Shown here piece after piece: positions 1 through 8,609 of a DNA stretch of 64,000 nt. The position numbers and the translations under genes were made by a program. Below the pieces are notes generated by a model. The model did no database searches and was not told where the DNA came from. It was given only the letters and a program-made list of their open reading frames with translations. Source of the stretch: Thermoplasmata archaeon (GTDB lineage: Archaea; Thermoplasmatota; Thermoplasmata; Lutacidiplasmatales; UBA184); the NCBI GenBank assembly GCA_021817245.1, contig JAKAVQ010000010.1:1-64000 (forward strand), written 5' to 3'. Within the stretch, counting starts at the first letter, position 1. Every line of letters starts with the position of its first letter.

Positions 1-16
1 GATGCCGCACCCGTAA

Positions 17-124
17 GCCCGTGTGGGGTAGCTACGGGGTCGGGGCTCTTCCCCGCCCCGCTGCAATGGATTATCCTAGAGGCCTGCGGAGCCTCAGACC
101 TGGGTTCGAATCCCAGCACGGGCG
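17..124 (+). tRNA. tRNA-Arg (anticodon GCG) with a D-arm hairpin insertion
   Basis: The acceptor strands are GCCCGTG (17-23) and CACGGGC (117-123), with G124 as discriminator; CCA is not encoded. The anticodon arm is GAGGC, loop CTGCGGA, GCCTC (79-95), giving U33 and anticodon GCG, which reads Arg CGC. The T arm is CTGGG TTCGAAT CCCAG (100-116). A D stem GGGT (26-29) with ATCC (73-76) is possible, but the D loop between them is about 43 nt instead of about 10. It contains a strong hairpin (35-60), two CGGGG/CCCCG helices with one bulged T. This may be an intron at a non-canonical site or an insertion that inactivates the gene. I see no textbook bulge-helix-bulge motif. Confidence 0.8.
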
Positions 125-142
125 CCTTCCCTCGACCGGTGA
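105..142 (+). repeat. Putative attL (tRNA-Arg 3' end)
   Basis: It covers the T loop, the 3' half of the T stem, the 3' acceptor strand and the first bases downstream. The core TTCGAATCCCAGCACG is repeated exactly at 8766-8781. It forms the intact 3' end of the tRNA, as expected for the side of an island that restores the tRNA gene. Confidence 0.75.
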
Positions 143-201
143 AGGTTGGTGGGACTCGAACTAAAGCGAGATCGAATCGACGTGCGTCCCACCGTGTCGG
201 T

Positions 202-522
202 TCACCCTCGAGATTCCAAGTACTGTCGGAGGCGCTGACAGACTTGCTCCGTCGTTTCGAACATCTCGAAGTCCGGCCGGCCGTGTAGAGATCGATAGAT
301 CCCGCGGCGTCCTCCCTCGACCTTGAGGCGCCACCTTCCGGGCATCTCTCTCAGCGGCCGAACGTCCAGGTCTGGAGTGGCGGTCCAGGGATGGCGCGCC
401 AGTATGGGGAACTTCCCAAGGAGCGCCCGTTGCACCGGTAGCGGAAGGCTAAGGAACTCGCGCTCAGTCGACTGGCGAAAAGTGAATTGCTCCTTCCAGA
501 GGGCTAACGGACTCGCCCGCAC
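202..522 (-). CDS. RelE/ParE-type toxin
   Basis: This 106-aa basic protein has the RelE/ParE superfamily pattern. An N-terminal F-x-R-Q-S-T-E-R-E-F-L-S-L-P strand-helix lead is followed by a helix ending in a P-W turn. A beta-rich half follows with D-V-R-P-L, W-R-L-K-V and R-R-G-I-Y-R-S. Members of the family are mostly ribosome-dependent mRNA interferases or gyrase poisons; which applies here cannot be told from sequence. It starts at GTG 522, three bases after the stop of the antitoxin gene, the usual toxin-after-antitoxin order. It lies immediately inside the island next to the tRNA, where such modules stabilise integrated DNA. Confidence 0.7.
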   Translation of the reverse strand: MRASPLALWKEQFTFRQSTEREFLSLPLPVQRALLGKFPILARHPWTATPDLDVRPLREMPGRWRLKVEGGRRGIYRSLHGRPDFEMFETTEQVCQRLRQYLESRG

Positions 523-525
523 GTA

Positions 526-759
526 TCAACGGCTCGGTCGTCGAAGCTTGGGGTGGTCGCGCTCGATCTCGACAAACGTTCGACTCGTTTCCACGCTTTC
601 CCGCCGTTCCAACTCCCTCACCGTCTCCGGCGGCAACCAGTCCTCGAAGGCCGATAGAAGGAACTCATCCCAGTTCCGGTTCGTCGGCTTGAGTTGTTGA
701 AGGAGCTCGATAGTGGATCGGTGCGCAGGGATGCTGGACATCGGGTCGGCTACGGTCAT
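526..759 (-). CDS. Putative antitoxin paired with the RelE-type toxin
   Basis: This 77-aa acidic protein begins at ATG 759, chosen because GAGGA lies six to ten bases upstream; the longer open frame to 951 has no support. The N-terminal half (about residues 12-35) resembles the strand-helix start of archaeal ribbon-helix-helix antitoxins. The C-terminal half is charged and helical and could wrap the toxin. Function is inferred mainly from position upstream of, and nearly touching, the toxin gene. Autoregulation by the pair is expected for the family, but no operator is evident. Confidence 0.6.
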   Translation of the reverse strand: MTVADPMSSIPAHRSTIELLQQLKPTNRNWDEFLLSAFEDWLPPETVRELERRESVETSRTFVEIERDHPKLRRPSR

Positions 760-886
760 GATTTCCTCATGAAATGTGTGGCCATAGGGACGTGTCGTGC
801 GCCGAGCGGGTCCGAAGTCTCCGGTCTGAAGGCATTCTCCTTCCCCGCCGAGACCTTGGACATGTGACCTGAGTGCTGTCTTTCGT

Positions 887-1984
887 TCAGCTGACCACGT
901 ACAGGCTGAGCCCACACACATACATGTCGCGATTCGATGAGTCGTATGCAACGCCGTATAGACCGCTGTCGCCGCTTTGCAGGTAGGTGTGAGTCATCGT
1001 CCCCGAAGGGGCCAACTCCCACACGTCGTTCCCTCCCGCAGCGGTTAGGTAGACATCGTGATTGGTCGTCGAGAATGCAACTCCGCCGATAGCGTAGTTC
1101 AGGATGTCATGGGGGTAGAGATAGCCATAGGTGAACAGACCCTTCGCGATAGAGTTCGCGCTCAAGAATAGGACTACTACATGGTCAAGACTGGAAGGGC
1201 TCCCAGCCAAGACAACCGTCTTGTTGAGAGGATCCCATGCGATAGGGTCTGGACTTACAATCCCTTCGGACGAGACCCCGAACGATCCTACGAACCTCAG
1301 GGTTCTGTCATTGTAAACGTTAACCCGGTTGCCGGCTGCAAACACGTAGCCGTCGGCCGCAAGCACCGCAGTAGGGCTGTTTCCTTGGTCGAATGCATCG
1401 AGAATCACAGCAGCGCGAGTGCCGCCGTTCACATCGGTTAGGTACAACAAATCTACCCCACCGCAAACGTCAGTCACTAGCACTGCCGCGAGGGCCCCGT
1501 CCCATCCGGCAGAGAATGGACAGTGGTCAGCTCCCCCCAAACTAACGGTCTTGACCAGGGAAAGTCCGTGAATAACGTATGCGACGGCCGACGCTTGGTC
1601 GATTGCAACTATCTCCCGGGTTAGGGGGTCGTACGAAACTCCTCCTACGTTTCCGCTACCGGCTCCAAGCGTGATGGACTTGATCACTTCGCACGGCGGT
1701 TTCACAATCGAGATAACTGAACCCGTTGAAACATAGACGTAGCCTGCCGACGGATCGTATGCGTCAGAGAACGGGATGTCTCCCCGCAGGCAGCTACCAA
1801 TAAGATGTGGGTGGAAGTCGACTGCGCCCTCCAGCGTCTGGTCTGCGACCAACAATTCCGATCTGGTCGAACCTCCAGCTCCTGGAGGCAGGCCCCCCAC
1901 AGTAGTCGAAGAGACAAGCGGAAGAGCAACGAGCAACGCCATAACTAGCGGTACCGTCACTGAGTACGATTGTGTTGCTGTCAT
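887..1984 (-). CDS. Secreted beta-propeller (YVTN/NHL-like) protein, copy A
   Basis: This 365-aa protein starts with a hydrophobic signal or anchor segment (residues 7-27). Repeated blade-like units follow, with motifs such as G-Y-V-Y-V-S-T-G, Y-D-P-L-T-R-E-I-V-A and D-V-Y-L-T-A-A-G-G, typical of surface beta-propellers. It should sit outside the membrane as a binding or scaffold protein; no catalytic motif is seen. It lies 24 nt downstream of the large phosphoesterase on the same strand, implying an operon. A paralogue of the same architecture follows the second phosphoesterase at 7314-8609. Ligand unknown. Confidence 0.75.
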   Translation of the reverse strand: MTATQSYSVTVPLVMALLVALPLVSSTTVGGLPPGAGGSTRSELLVADQTLEGAVDFHPHLIGSCLRGDIPFSDAYDPSAGYVYVSTGSVISIVKPPCEVIKSITLGAGSGNVGGVSYDPLTREIVAIDQASAVAYVIHGLSLVKTVSLGGADHCPFSAGWDGALAAVLVTDVCGGVDLLYLTDVNGGTRAAVILDAFDQGNSPTAVLAADGYVFAAGNRVNVYNDRTLRFVGSFGVSSEGIVSPDPIAWDPLNKTVVLAGSPSSLDHVVVLFLSANSIAKGLFTYGYLYPHDILNYAIGGVAFSTTNHDVYLTAAGGNDVWELAPSGTMTHTYLQSGDSGLYGVAYDSSNRDMYVCGLSLYVVS

Positions 1985-2008
1985 AGCGCGTTCCTATTCG
2001 TGACTTCC

Positions 2009-4438
2009 TCAGTACCCGTTTTGGGCAAAGGAGAACTCGCTCTTCGGTGAATCTGGGCCACCCAAATTCAACCGGTCCTTGGACCACAGAGAATCGAGGT
2101 ATCCCGGATTGCTTAGTCCCCGGAGGTATGAACTGTGGACTGTAGTGAAATTCGCGAGTCCAAACAACCACTCAATCGTCGCGGTGATACCGTAATCAGA
2201 GGTCTTCGCTGTGAAAAACGAAGCCCCTTGTTTCCCAGCGTGCAGACTTCCGTTCGGGATTACGGTTACCAGGTACGGATTACCCCCGCAGGTTGCAATG
2301 TAGTCTGTGGGGTACTTGTCGCCGTTGCACCACCACAGATTGTCATTCTTCGACTCCCCAGGGGCATTCTTGTAAGTCAACCCCCCCGAGCTTCGCGTCG
2401 TCGGTCCACCCAATCCCTCATCGTACAGGATGAAGAACACCGTGTGGTTCATCTCCTGCCGGCAATTGGAGTGAGCAGACCCGGATTCGTACGGTCCCGT
2501 GCAGTTTATGAGGTCCCCAAGAAACCACCGTAGCCACGGATCGGCCTGGTTGTGGATGGCTTGAGTGTATTCTGAGGAGACGGTATTTTCGGCCACGTAA
2601 CACTTTGTCGCACTCGGGTGGGCTGAGTCAAAGCACGTCGCGTTCGGCCCGGTCAGACTGTTAGCAACGGTCGAGCCGCAAAGGTCGTGCCCGTCATCAC
2701 AGGCATTGGGAGATATGAAGGAGAAGTTCAACATCTTTCCTTCCGCAACCGACGTGTTAAACGCGGGATGGCTTGGTGACGTGTAGTTCGCATACTTCCC
2801 CGGTTCCAAGCTCAGGATCTGATGCTCGCAGAACGTCGAGCTGTATACTGTGTCTTGCTCGTACAGGAACGGAACGTGCTTCGAAAAAAAGAGGGCCGCC
2901 CCAGTCCTCCCAGAACTCTGAATGCTGGAGTACTTTGAAGGGTTCGTGCAAGCATCAGAAGGTAGATTCTCCGCGTAGTTTGCCCAAGTAAAGTCTCTCG
3001 AACCGCCGGAGTAGATTGTGTTGTTCTGAAGCAAATCTCCCAGGGTGACATTCTTCCATGCGTGTGACGGGTAGCTGTCGGTTCCGCACTGATCACTGGT
3101 GGCCGCCACCAATGCAAGGTAGTTCGGCGCGGACGGATGACATGCCGCTTCGAACGACGAGGCTCCTTCATACGTATCGGCCAACCACTTCTCAGAAGGA
3201 CCATGATCCATAACATAGGATCTGGGTTCATTCTCCATCACGATTACAACGACGTGCTGGATGCACGCCGGCTGACCGGAACCGCCGCACTGAAGCGGGT
3301 CGGTGAAGTTGAAAGACATGTCAACAGAAGTGCCTTGGACTGTCAAGAAACCTGAGTTGCCCAGGTTCGGGTCGACGTAGTTCTCATCGCTCTCCTCCGA
3401 TACATTCCAGTCGTACGTCCCGTTCTGGATGAGCCAAGTGGAACCGGCTTTCCCGCACTGAGTGGCCTCTTCACTCTGGATGTCTTGGCACCATACAGTC
3501 CCGGAAGGAAGTCCAGTCTCTGAGAACGTGACGGGATACTCTGTGGTGTAATCGACAGCACCGATCGCGATGATGTCCTCGATCCATGGCGCGCGGGAGG
3601 TGAGGGTCGCGTTCATCCAGACCGATTCCGCGGTCGAGTTATTGTTCGAATAGTACAACACCCCGGTCGTCACGTTCGTGCCCGTCACCGAGGAGTTCGT
3701 GGTGACTTGGTCGGCTAGGGCGGCCGGAGCCTGGGCGGTGAAGTTGTTCCAACTCCACGTGCCGATTCCGGCAAGGGCGAGATCATTGGCATGCACCGTC
3801 AAGTGCTCGTTCGGCGAGTTACTATTCCCATGGATGATGTCCGCGACTTGATCTACGAACGGAACCGGGTTCCCACCATACGGATTCCCCCCGTTGACGT
3901 CCACGACATCGATCGCCGCACTGTCGGTCGTCCCGCCGGTCAGCGTGACGTTGACGTCGGTGTTGGGACCTCCACTGACGTTCGTCGCCGCCCAGACCGA
4001 GAACCCGTGCGTTCCCCCATTGACGTAGTCGAGCAGATACGCCTCTTGGACGAACGTGTCGTTCGGCCCGTTCTCGACCGTCACGTTGTGGACGGTGGTC
4101 TTTCCGAACAGCTCGACAAAGACGACCAGGGTGTCGGACGGGGCGACATCAAAGGGACCCGTGTCCCCCGACGTGTTCTCCGTGATGGTGAAATTGACGA
4201 TTTGGGCGATGACTGGAAGGACGTGGACCGAGGCGGTGGCGACGGTTAGGTTGGAGCTCCCGTTGGAGGGATTCGCGGCAATCTCCCCCACTCCGAGAGT
4301 CGCTGAGAGAGACCATGCGAGAATCGCGAAGAGAGTGACTGCGATGACCCAGAGCTTTCGGGTGTCGGGACTTCTCCCCTCCGCCCATACACCACCGCCC
4401 CGGGGTCGGGAATGAGGAGCGCGAAAGCATCCCCCCAT
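2009..4438 (-). CDS. Secreted phosphoesterase (PF04185-like, acid phosphatase/phospholipase C family), copy A
   Basis: I take ATG 4438 as the start, giving 809 aa and a length matching the 802-aa paralogue; the frame is open to 4624. A hydrophobic anchor (about residues 27-50) precedes an N-terminal beta-rich domain rich in N-x-S/T sequons. Next comes a V-T-F-S-E-T-G-L-P-S-G-T domain common in archaeal surface proteins. The C-terminal half carries the phosphoesterase signature: H-V-V-V-I-V-M-E-N-E, A-C-H-P-S-A-P-N-Y, P-N-A-C-D-D-G-H-D and F-I-L-Y-D-E-G, which supply the metal ligands and nucleophile of this alkaline-phosphatase-fold family. It probably hydrolyses phosphate esters outside the cell. 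The substrate is unknown. Confidence 0.8.
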   Translation of the reverse strand: MGGCFRAPHSRPRGGGVWAEGRSPDTRKLWVIAVTLFAILAWSLSATLGVGEIAANPSNGSSNLTVATASVHVLPVIAQIVNFTITENTSGDTGPFDVAPSDTLVVFVELFGKTTVHNVTVENGPNDTFVQEAYLLDYVNGGTHGFSVWAATNVSGGPNTDVNVTLTGGTTDSAAIDVVDVNGGNPYGGNPVPFVDQVADIIHGNSNSPNEHLTVHANDLALAGIGTWSWNNFTAQAPAALADQVTTNSSVTGTNVTTGVLYYSNNNSTAESVWMNATLTSRAPWIEDIIAIGAVDYTTEYPVTFSETGLPSGTVWCQDIQSEEATQCGKAGSTWLIQNGTYDWNVSEESDENYVDPNLGNSGFLTVQGTSVDMSFNFTDPLQCGGSGQPACIQHVVVIVMENEPRSYVMDHGPSEKWLADTYEGASSFEAACHPSAPNYLALVAATSDQCGTDSYPSHAWKNVTLGDLLQNNTIYSGGSRDFTWANYAENLPSDACTNPSKYSSIQSSGRTGAALFFSKHVPFLYEQDTVYSSTFCEHQILSLEPGKYANYTSPSHPAFNTSVAEGKMLNFSFISPNACDDGHDLCGSTVANSLTGPNATCFDSAHPSATKCYVAENTVSSEYTQAIHNQADPWLRWFLGDLINCTGPYESGSAHSNCRQEMNHTVFFILYDEGLGGPTTRSSGGLTYKNAPGESKNDNLWWCNGDKYPTDYIATCGGNPYLVTVIPNGSLHAGKQGASFFTAKTSDYGITATIEWLFGLANFTTVHSSYLRGLSNPGYLDSLWSKDRLNLGGPDSPKSEFSFAQNGY

Positions 4439-4887
4439 GGGCGAATTGTCCCCGGATCGTCCTGCTGATACATGTATCTGCCGGTGCCCGTTTGCTGTCT
4501 GTCTTGCCAAGGCCTCACTGTCTACTCCCACTCGGCGAGACAACAGTAGGACTTCGTGCACACTCCCGGGGGAGCTCTCCGTCAGTAACTCCACCGTGAG
4601 GCTGAGCCCGAAGTGCTGGATCACCGCTCATTCGCTTGTCCGGTGTCGGCCAATCGAGACGTTCGGAGGATTCTAATACCTGAATTCAGTTCTCGGTTTG
4701 AGCGGTGGATGCGGCCGTTGGCTGGCGTCCTGGTTCCTCTTTCTGCAGTGCTGTTTCCCGTGTGCTTGGGTCCTATATCGCGCAAAAGCGGTCCAAGTGG
4801 TCCATTCCATCCGAACAAGTGTAGACCTTCGTTCATCGGGTTGAGCGGATTCCCTGCAGCTACCGTGCAATCGCTCGGGGAGCCTCC
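4439..4887. promoter_or_regulatory. Divergent intergenic region between the duplicated cassettes
   Basis: These 449 nt separate the two phosphoesterase genes. A TATA-like CTATATCG (4773-4780) could serve the plus-strand copy, with a leader of roughly 85 nt. TTCTAATACC near 4670-4680 is another AT-rich candidate. No RNA gene or extra coding frame is convincing. Both cassettes must draw their promoters from here. Confidence 0.5.
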
Positions 4888-7296
4888 ATGAAACGGAGAA
4901 ATCCGGGAGCTCACACGAAGTGGCAAGCAGTCGCAATCGTCGTGGTCGCGGTCATCGCGTGGTCGACTACATCCCGACTCGACGGAACGACTTCCGGTGG
5001 GAATGGCGATGCCGGCACCCATCTCTCGACGGCCTCTTCGACGGTTGCGGTAGTTCCTAACATTGCCCAGATCTTCAATTTCACTCTCACGGGGGCATCC
5101 TCAGGAGATTCAGGCGCCTACGATGTAGCCCCGGCCGATACCCTCGTGGTTTTCGTCGAGCTATTTGGTCGTTCCACTGTCCAGAACGTCATCGTTGAGG
5201 ACGGACCCAACGACACCTTCGTCCAACAGGCATACCAACTCCAGTATGCCAATGGCGGGACCCATGGGTTCGCGGTGTGGACCTGCGCCGACGTCGACGG
5301 AGGCCCCTATACTGACGTGAATGTGACCCTCGCGGGAGGCACCACCTACAACGCTGCCGTAGAAGTGGTCGACGTGAACGGGGGGAATCCCTACGGAGGC
5401 AATCCGATTCCGTTCGTCGATCAGGTCGCCGACACGGTCACCGGAGTGAATCGGTATCCCAACGAACACATCACCGCGCATGCGGACGACTTGGTCCTTG
5501 GCGGTATCGGGACCTGGAGCTGGAACAACTTCACGGCCCAAAGCCCAGCCAGCCTCGGTGACCAGGTCACGACCAACTCTTCTGGTGGCGGCATGAACGT
5601 AACGGCAGGAGTCCTTACCTACACAAACCACAACTCCACCCAACAATCCGTCTGGATGAATGCCACGCTCACTTCCAGCGCCCCCTGGATCGAGTGCATC
5701 ATCACGATCGGCGCGACGGAATACACCCAAACGTTTCCGGTCACGTTCACTGAAACTGGATTGCCAGCAGGAACAACTTGGTGTCAGGGACTCACGGGCA
5801 TGGTCTCTACGGTCGCGTGCGGGGCTTCCTCCCTGACAACCTACGTGATTAATGGGACGTACGAATGGAACATCTCCGTCGTGAGCAACGAAACGTGGTA
5901 TGACCCCGTCCTCGGAGAAGACGGCTACCTGACCGTTACCGGCACCTCCGCTCAGCTTGACTTCAATCTTGTGGACGGCTGCACATCACGTTGCATACAG
6001 CACGTCGTCGTTATCGTTTTCGAAAACGAAGCACTGTCGACTGTCAACAAGTACGGAACGTACGAAGACAATCTCTCAAGAAACTATGAAGGAGACCAAC
6101 ACTTCTACGCGCCCTGTCATCCCTCGGCTCCAGAGTACTTGGCGATGGTCTCCGCGACAACTGACCAGTGTCCATACGACGCGTATCCGGGAAGCAACCC
6201 GCCGTCGAGTGGGGGAGGAGTCTACAAGTCTTGGGAGAACATCACTCTCGGCGACCTGCTCCAAAATCACTCGACTTACAATTCGGGTGACAGGAACTAC
6301 ACGGGGAATTTCAATTGGAGCGTCTACGCCGAGAATCTGCCGATGTTTACAGGTTCTGGCACTTACCCCAACACGTGTACGAATCCATCACATTACGATA
6401 AGATAGTCGGTGGAACTTCCGGATTCTCCCTCTTCGCCTCAAAACACACCGGCTTCCTCTACGAAGATTCGATGGTTCACAATGCCTCGTTTTGCGAGAG
6501 CCACCTCTTCAGCGTAGAACCTGGCAAGTACGATTCGAGTCGCTTCTCGTTCAATCAGACAGTTGCGGATGGAAACATGACGAACCTCTCGTTCGTCATT
6601 CCCAACATGTGCGATGATGGGCACGACAATTGTTCGACGGCAACCAAGACGGTCACGGGCCCGAATGCCACATGCGACGGTTCTTCATGCGTCGCGAAGT
6701 CATCACCTTGGCAAGTCTCGCGTCAAGCCGATCCGTGGCTCAAGTGGTTTCTCGGCGACCTCTTGTTGTGTTCCGGGCCATATTCAAACAGTGTATCTCC
6801 AAGTGCGCACAGCAATTGTGAGAAGGAAATCCCACACACGTTGTTCCTGGTGACCTATGACGAGTCGGCTGGGACGAGTTACTCTGTTGGCATACCAAAG
6901 GCACAGGTCCCGGGCTATGCTAGCCATGCGTACAACAACTTTGCACTTTGCTTGTCCAAGACAAGCAACTCGAGGGTGGTCTGTGGAGGGTCGACTTACT
7001 TCACCGTAGTGTTCGGAAACAAGAGCCTGATGAAGGGACACGGCTCGAACTACTTGTATCCAACCGGGTTGTCACTTCCCGGACACAAGGATTTGAATAC
7101 AACCGACTACGCCATCGTGGACCTCGTCGAATGGCTTTTTGACCTCACAAACTTCGAGCATGCATACAACGTCTCAAAGAACAGTGGCAGCCTTGGGAAA
7201 CTCAGTAATTCGGGTTGGCTCGATTCTCTTTGGTTCGACGACAAGCTCAATTTCAATCCAAGTCGGATTTTTGTGTTCAGTTCGAATGGTTACTAG
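4888..7296 (+). CDS. Secreted phosphoesterase (PF04185-like), copy B
   Basis: This 802-aa protein has a membrane anchor or signal at residues 13-27, then the same domain order as copy A: a sequon-rich N-terminal beta domain, the T-F-T-E-T-G-L-P-A-G-T domain, then the phosphoesterase domain. Its catalytic motifs are H-V-V-V-I-V-F-E-N-E, P-C-H-P-S-A-P-E-Y, P-N-M-C-D-D-G-H-D and L-V-T-Y-D-E-S. The N-terminal domains of A and B are nearly superimposable, while the catalytic halves differ more, including F for M before the E-N pair and E for N in H-P-S-A-P-E-Y. The substrate may have diverged. It is followed 17 nt later by propeller copy B. Confidence 0.8.
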   Translation: MKRRNPGAHTKWQAVAIVVVAVIAWSTTSRLDGTTSGGNGDAGTHLSTASSTVAVVPNIAQIFNFTLTGASSGDSGAYDVAPADTLVVFVELFGRSTVQNVIVEDGPNDTFVQQAYQLQYANGGTHGFAVWTCADVDGGPYTDVNVTLAGGTTYNAAVEVVDVNGGNPYGGNPIPFVDQVADTVTGVNRYPNEHITAHADDLVLGGIGTWSWNNFTAQSPASLGDQVTTNSSGGGMNVTAGVLTYTNHNSTQQSVWMNATLTSSAPWIECIITIGATEYTQTFPVTFTETGLPAGTTWCQGLTGMVSTVACGASSLTTYVINGTYEWNISVVSNETWYDPVLGEDGYLTVTGTSAQLDFNLVDGCTSRCIQHVVVIVFENEALSTVNKYGTYEDNLSRNYEGDQHFYAPCHPSAPEYLAMVSATTDQCPYDAYPGSNPPSSGGGVYKSWENITLGDLLQNHSTYNSGDRNYTGNFNWSVYAENLPMFTGSGTYPNTCTNPSHYDKIVGGTSGFSLFASKHTGFLYEDSMVHNASFCESHLFSVEPGKYDSSRFSFNQTVADGNMTNLSFVIPNMCDDGHDNCSTATKTVTGPNATCDGSSCVAKSSPWQVSRQADPWLKWFLGDLLLCSGPYSNSVSPSAHSNCEKEIPHTLFLVTYDESAGTSYSVGIPKAQVPGYASHAYNNFALCLSKTSNSRVVCGGSTYFTVVFGNKSLMKGHGSNYLYPTGLSLPGHKDLNTTDYAIVDLVEWLFDLTNFEHAYNVSKNSGSLGKLSNSGWLDSLWFDDKLNFNPSRIFVFSSNGY

Positions 7297-7313
7297 CGGA
7301 GATCGGAGGTAGG

Positions 7314-8609
7314 ATGCCGAGGAAACTGTGCGCGTCAAACTCGTTGAGGGGCAGAGTACCACCCTGGCGACGGTTCAATGTCACCGTCGGTAGCGAAAGC
7401 GATCTCTCGATCGGTCAAGTCCGGGGGATTAGGGCTAACGAATCGCGAACTCGACCACCTTGCGTTGACGGTCACCCAGACAAGTCCCCATCCAAGTTGG
7501 TGTTCGTTGTCGCGATTGGAGTTGTGCTGACCGTCTTGCTGGGTGCTGTATCCGTTGGCTCAGTCGTGACATCGTCTGTGAGTGCACACTCCGCTGTCAC
7601 ACTATCTGCCACTCAGGTGCCGCGCCTCATTTCTTCGTGCCTCTCAAACGAATATGGTACGCTCGCCGCCGTGTTCAATCCTTCCAATGGCTATGTGTAC
7701 GTGGCTGATGGGTACTCAGGAGTAGTAGTCGTCAAACCGCCCTGCACCTTCGTCAAGTCGATCCCAGCTCTCGTGAACCGAAGTGAGGGATTCGCGTTCG
7801 TTACAGGCGTCTCGTACGACCCCCTTACTCACGAAGTCGTGGCAGTAAGTCCCACAACCGAGGAGTCCGCCGGATTGACGTATGTCTGGGTCATCCACGG
7901 CACGACGTTGGCAAAGAAGGTGGATCTCGGCGATTCCCAGTTCGCATTTTCGGCTGCCTGGGACCCAGCGCTACTCGCGTTTCTGATCCCGAATTCGTGC
8001 TGCACCTACAGTTCGGGAGTCGACATTCTATACGTGACAGAAGTCAACGGTACGACGAGGGTCGCCGTAATCCTCAACGCCTTCGACCGAGGCAATCTTC
8101 CCCAGAGGGTCTTCGTCGCGGATCGATATGTCTTCGCGATGGGAAACCGCGTGGACACGTTTAGCGACAGGACTCTGAACTATCTCGGTTCCTTCGACTT
8201 ATCGGCGGCGCCGGGATGTGGCGGATGCGTCTCCATGGCGTGGGACCCTCTCAACCACACGGTGCTGGTGGGCCTTATGGCAACCTCCCCTTCGAAGGCT
8301 GTCTATTTCCTTGACGCAAACTCGGTCGCTAGCCGGACGTTCACTTTTCGCAGCCTTCCAATCCATGACATCCTTAAGAACGGTGCAGGAGGTGTTGCGT
8401 TCTCCCCTGCTGATAACGATGTCTACATCACGGCGGCGGGCGGTAGTGACGTCTGGTTCCTGAGCACTTCAGGATTGCTCCAGCACATCTATCTGGGGAC
8501 GAGCGCGGGCCTGGGAGGACTCGCGTACGATCCCGTCAGCCATGATATGTATGTCTGTGGCAGCGATCTCTATGGGGTCGGAGGTCTGCTGTACGTTCTA
8601 AGCCCCTAA
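7314..8609 (+). CDS. Secreted beta-propeller protein, copy B
   Basis: ATG 7314 is preceded at three bases by GGAGGT, which decides this start over the longer open frame from 7215 that overlaps the upstream gene. The product is 431 aa, with a 60-residue basic N-terminus, a transmembrane or signal segment (about residues 63-90) and propeller blades. Blade motifs include G-Y-V-Y-V-A-D-G, Y-D-P-L-T-H-E-V-V-A and D-V-Y-I-T-A-A-G-G. It is paralogous to the protein at 887-1984 over the whole propeller and ends in the same S-x-D-M-Y-V-C-G-x-x-L-Y blade. A membrane-tethered surface protein working with phosphoesterase B is inferred. Confidence 0.75.
   Translation: MPRKLCASNSLRGRVPPWRRFNVTVGSESDLSIGQVRGIRANESRTRPPCVDGHPDKSPSKLVFVVAIGVVLTVLLGAVSVGSVVTSSVSAHSAVTLSATQVPRLISSCLSNEYGTLAAVFNPSNGYVYVADGYSGVVVVKPPCTFVKSIPALVNRSEGFAFVTGVSYDPLTHEVVAVSPTTEESAGLTYVWVIHGTTLAKKVDLGDSQFAFSAAWDPALLAFLIPNSCCTYSSGVDILYVTEVNGTTRVAVILNAFDRGNLPQRVFVADRYVFAMGNRVDTFSDRTLNYLGSFDLSAAPGCGGCVSMAWDPLNHTVLVGLMATSPSKAVYFLDANSVASRTFTFRSLPIHDILKNGAGGVAFSPADNDVYITAAGGSDVWFLSTSGLLQHIYLGTSAGLGGLAYDPVSHDMYVCGSDLYGVGGLLYVLSP

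Noticed and set aside
4246..4518. Short frames between the divergent phosphoesterase genes
   Set aside because: They overlap the signal-peptide region of copy A in other frames, lack TATA/SD support and are low complexity.
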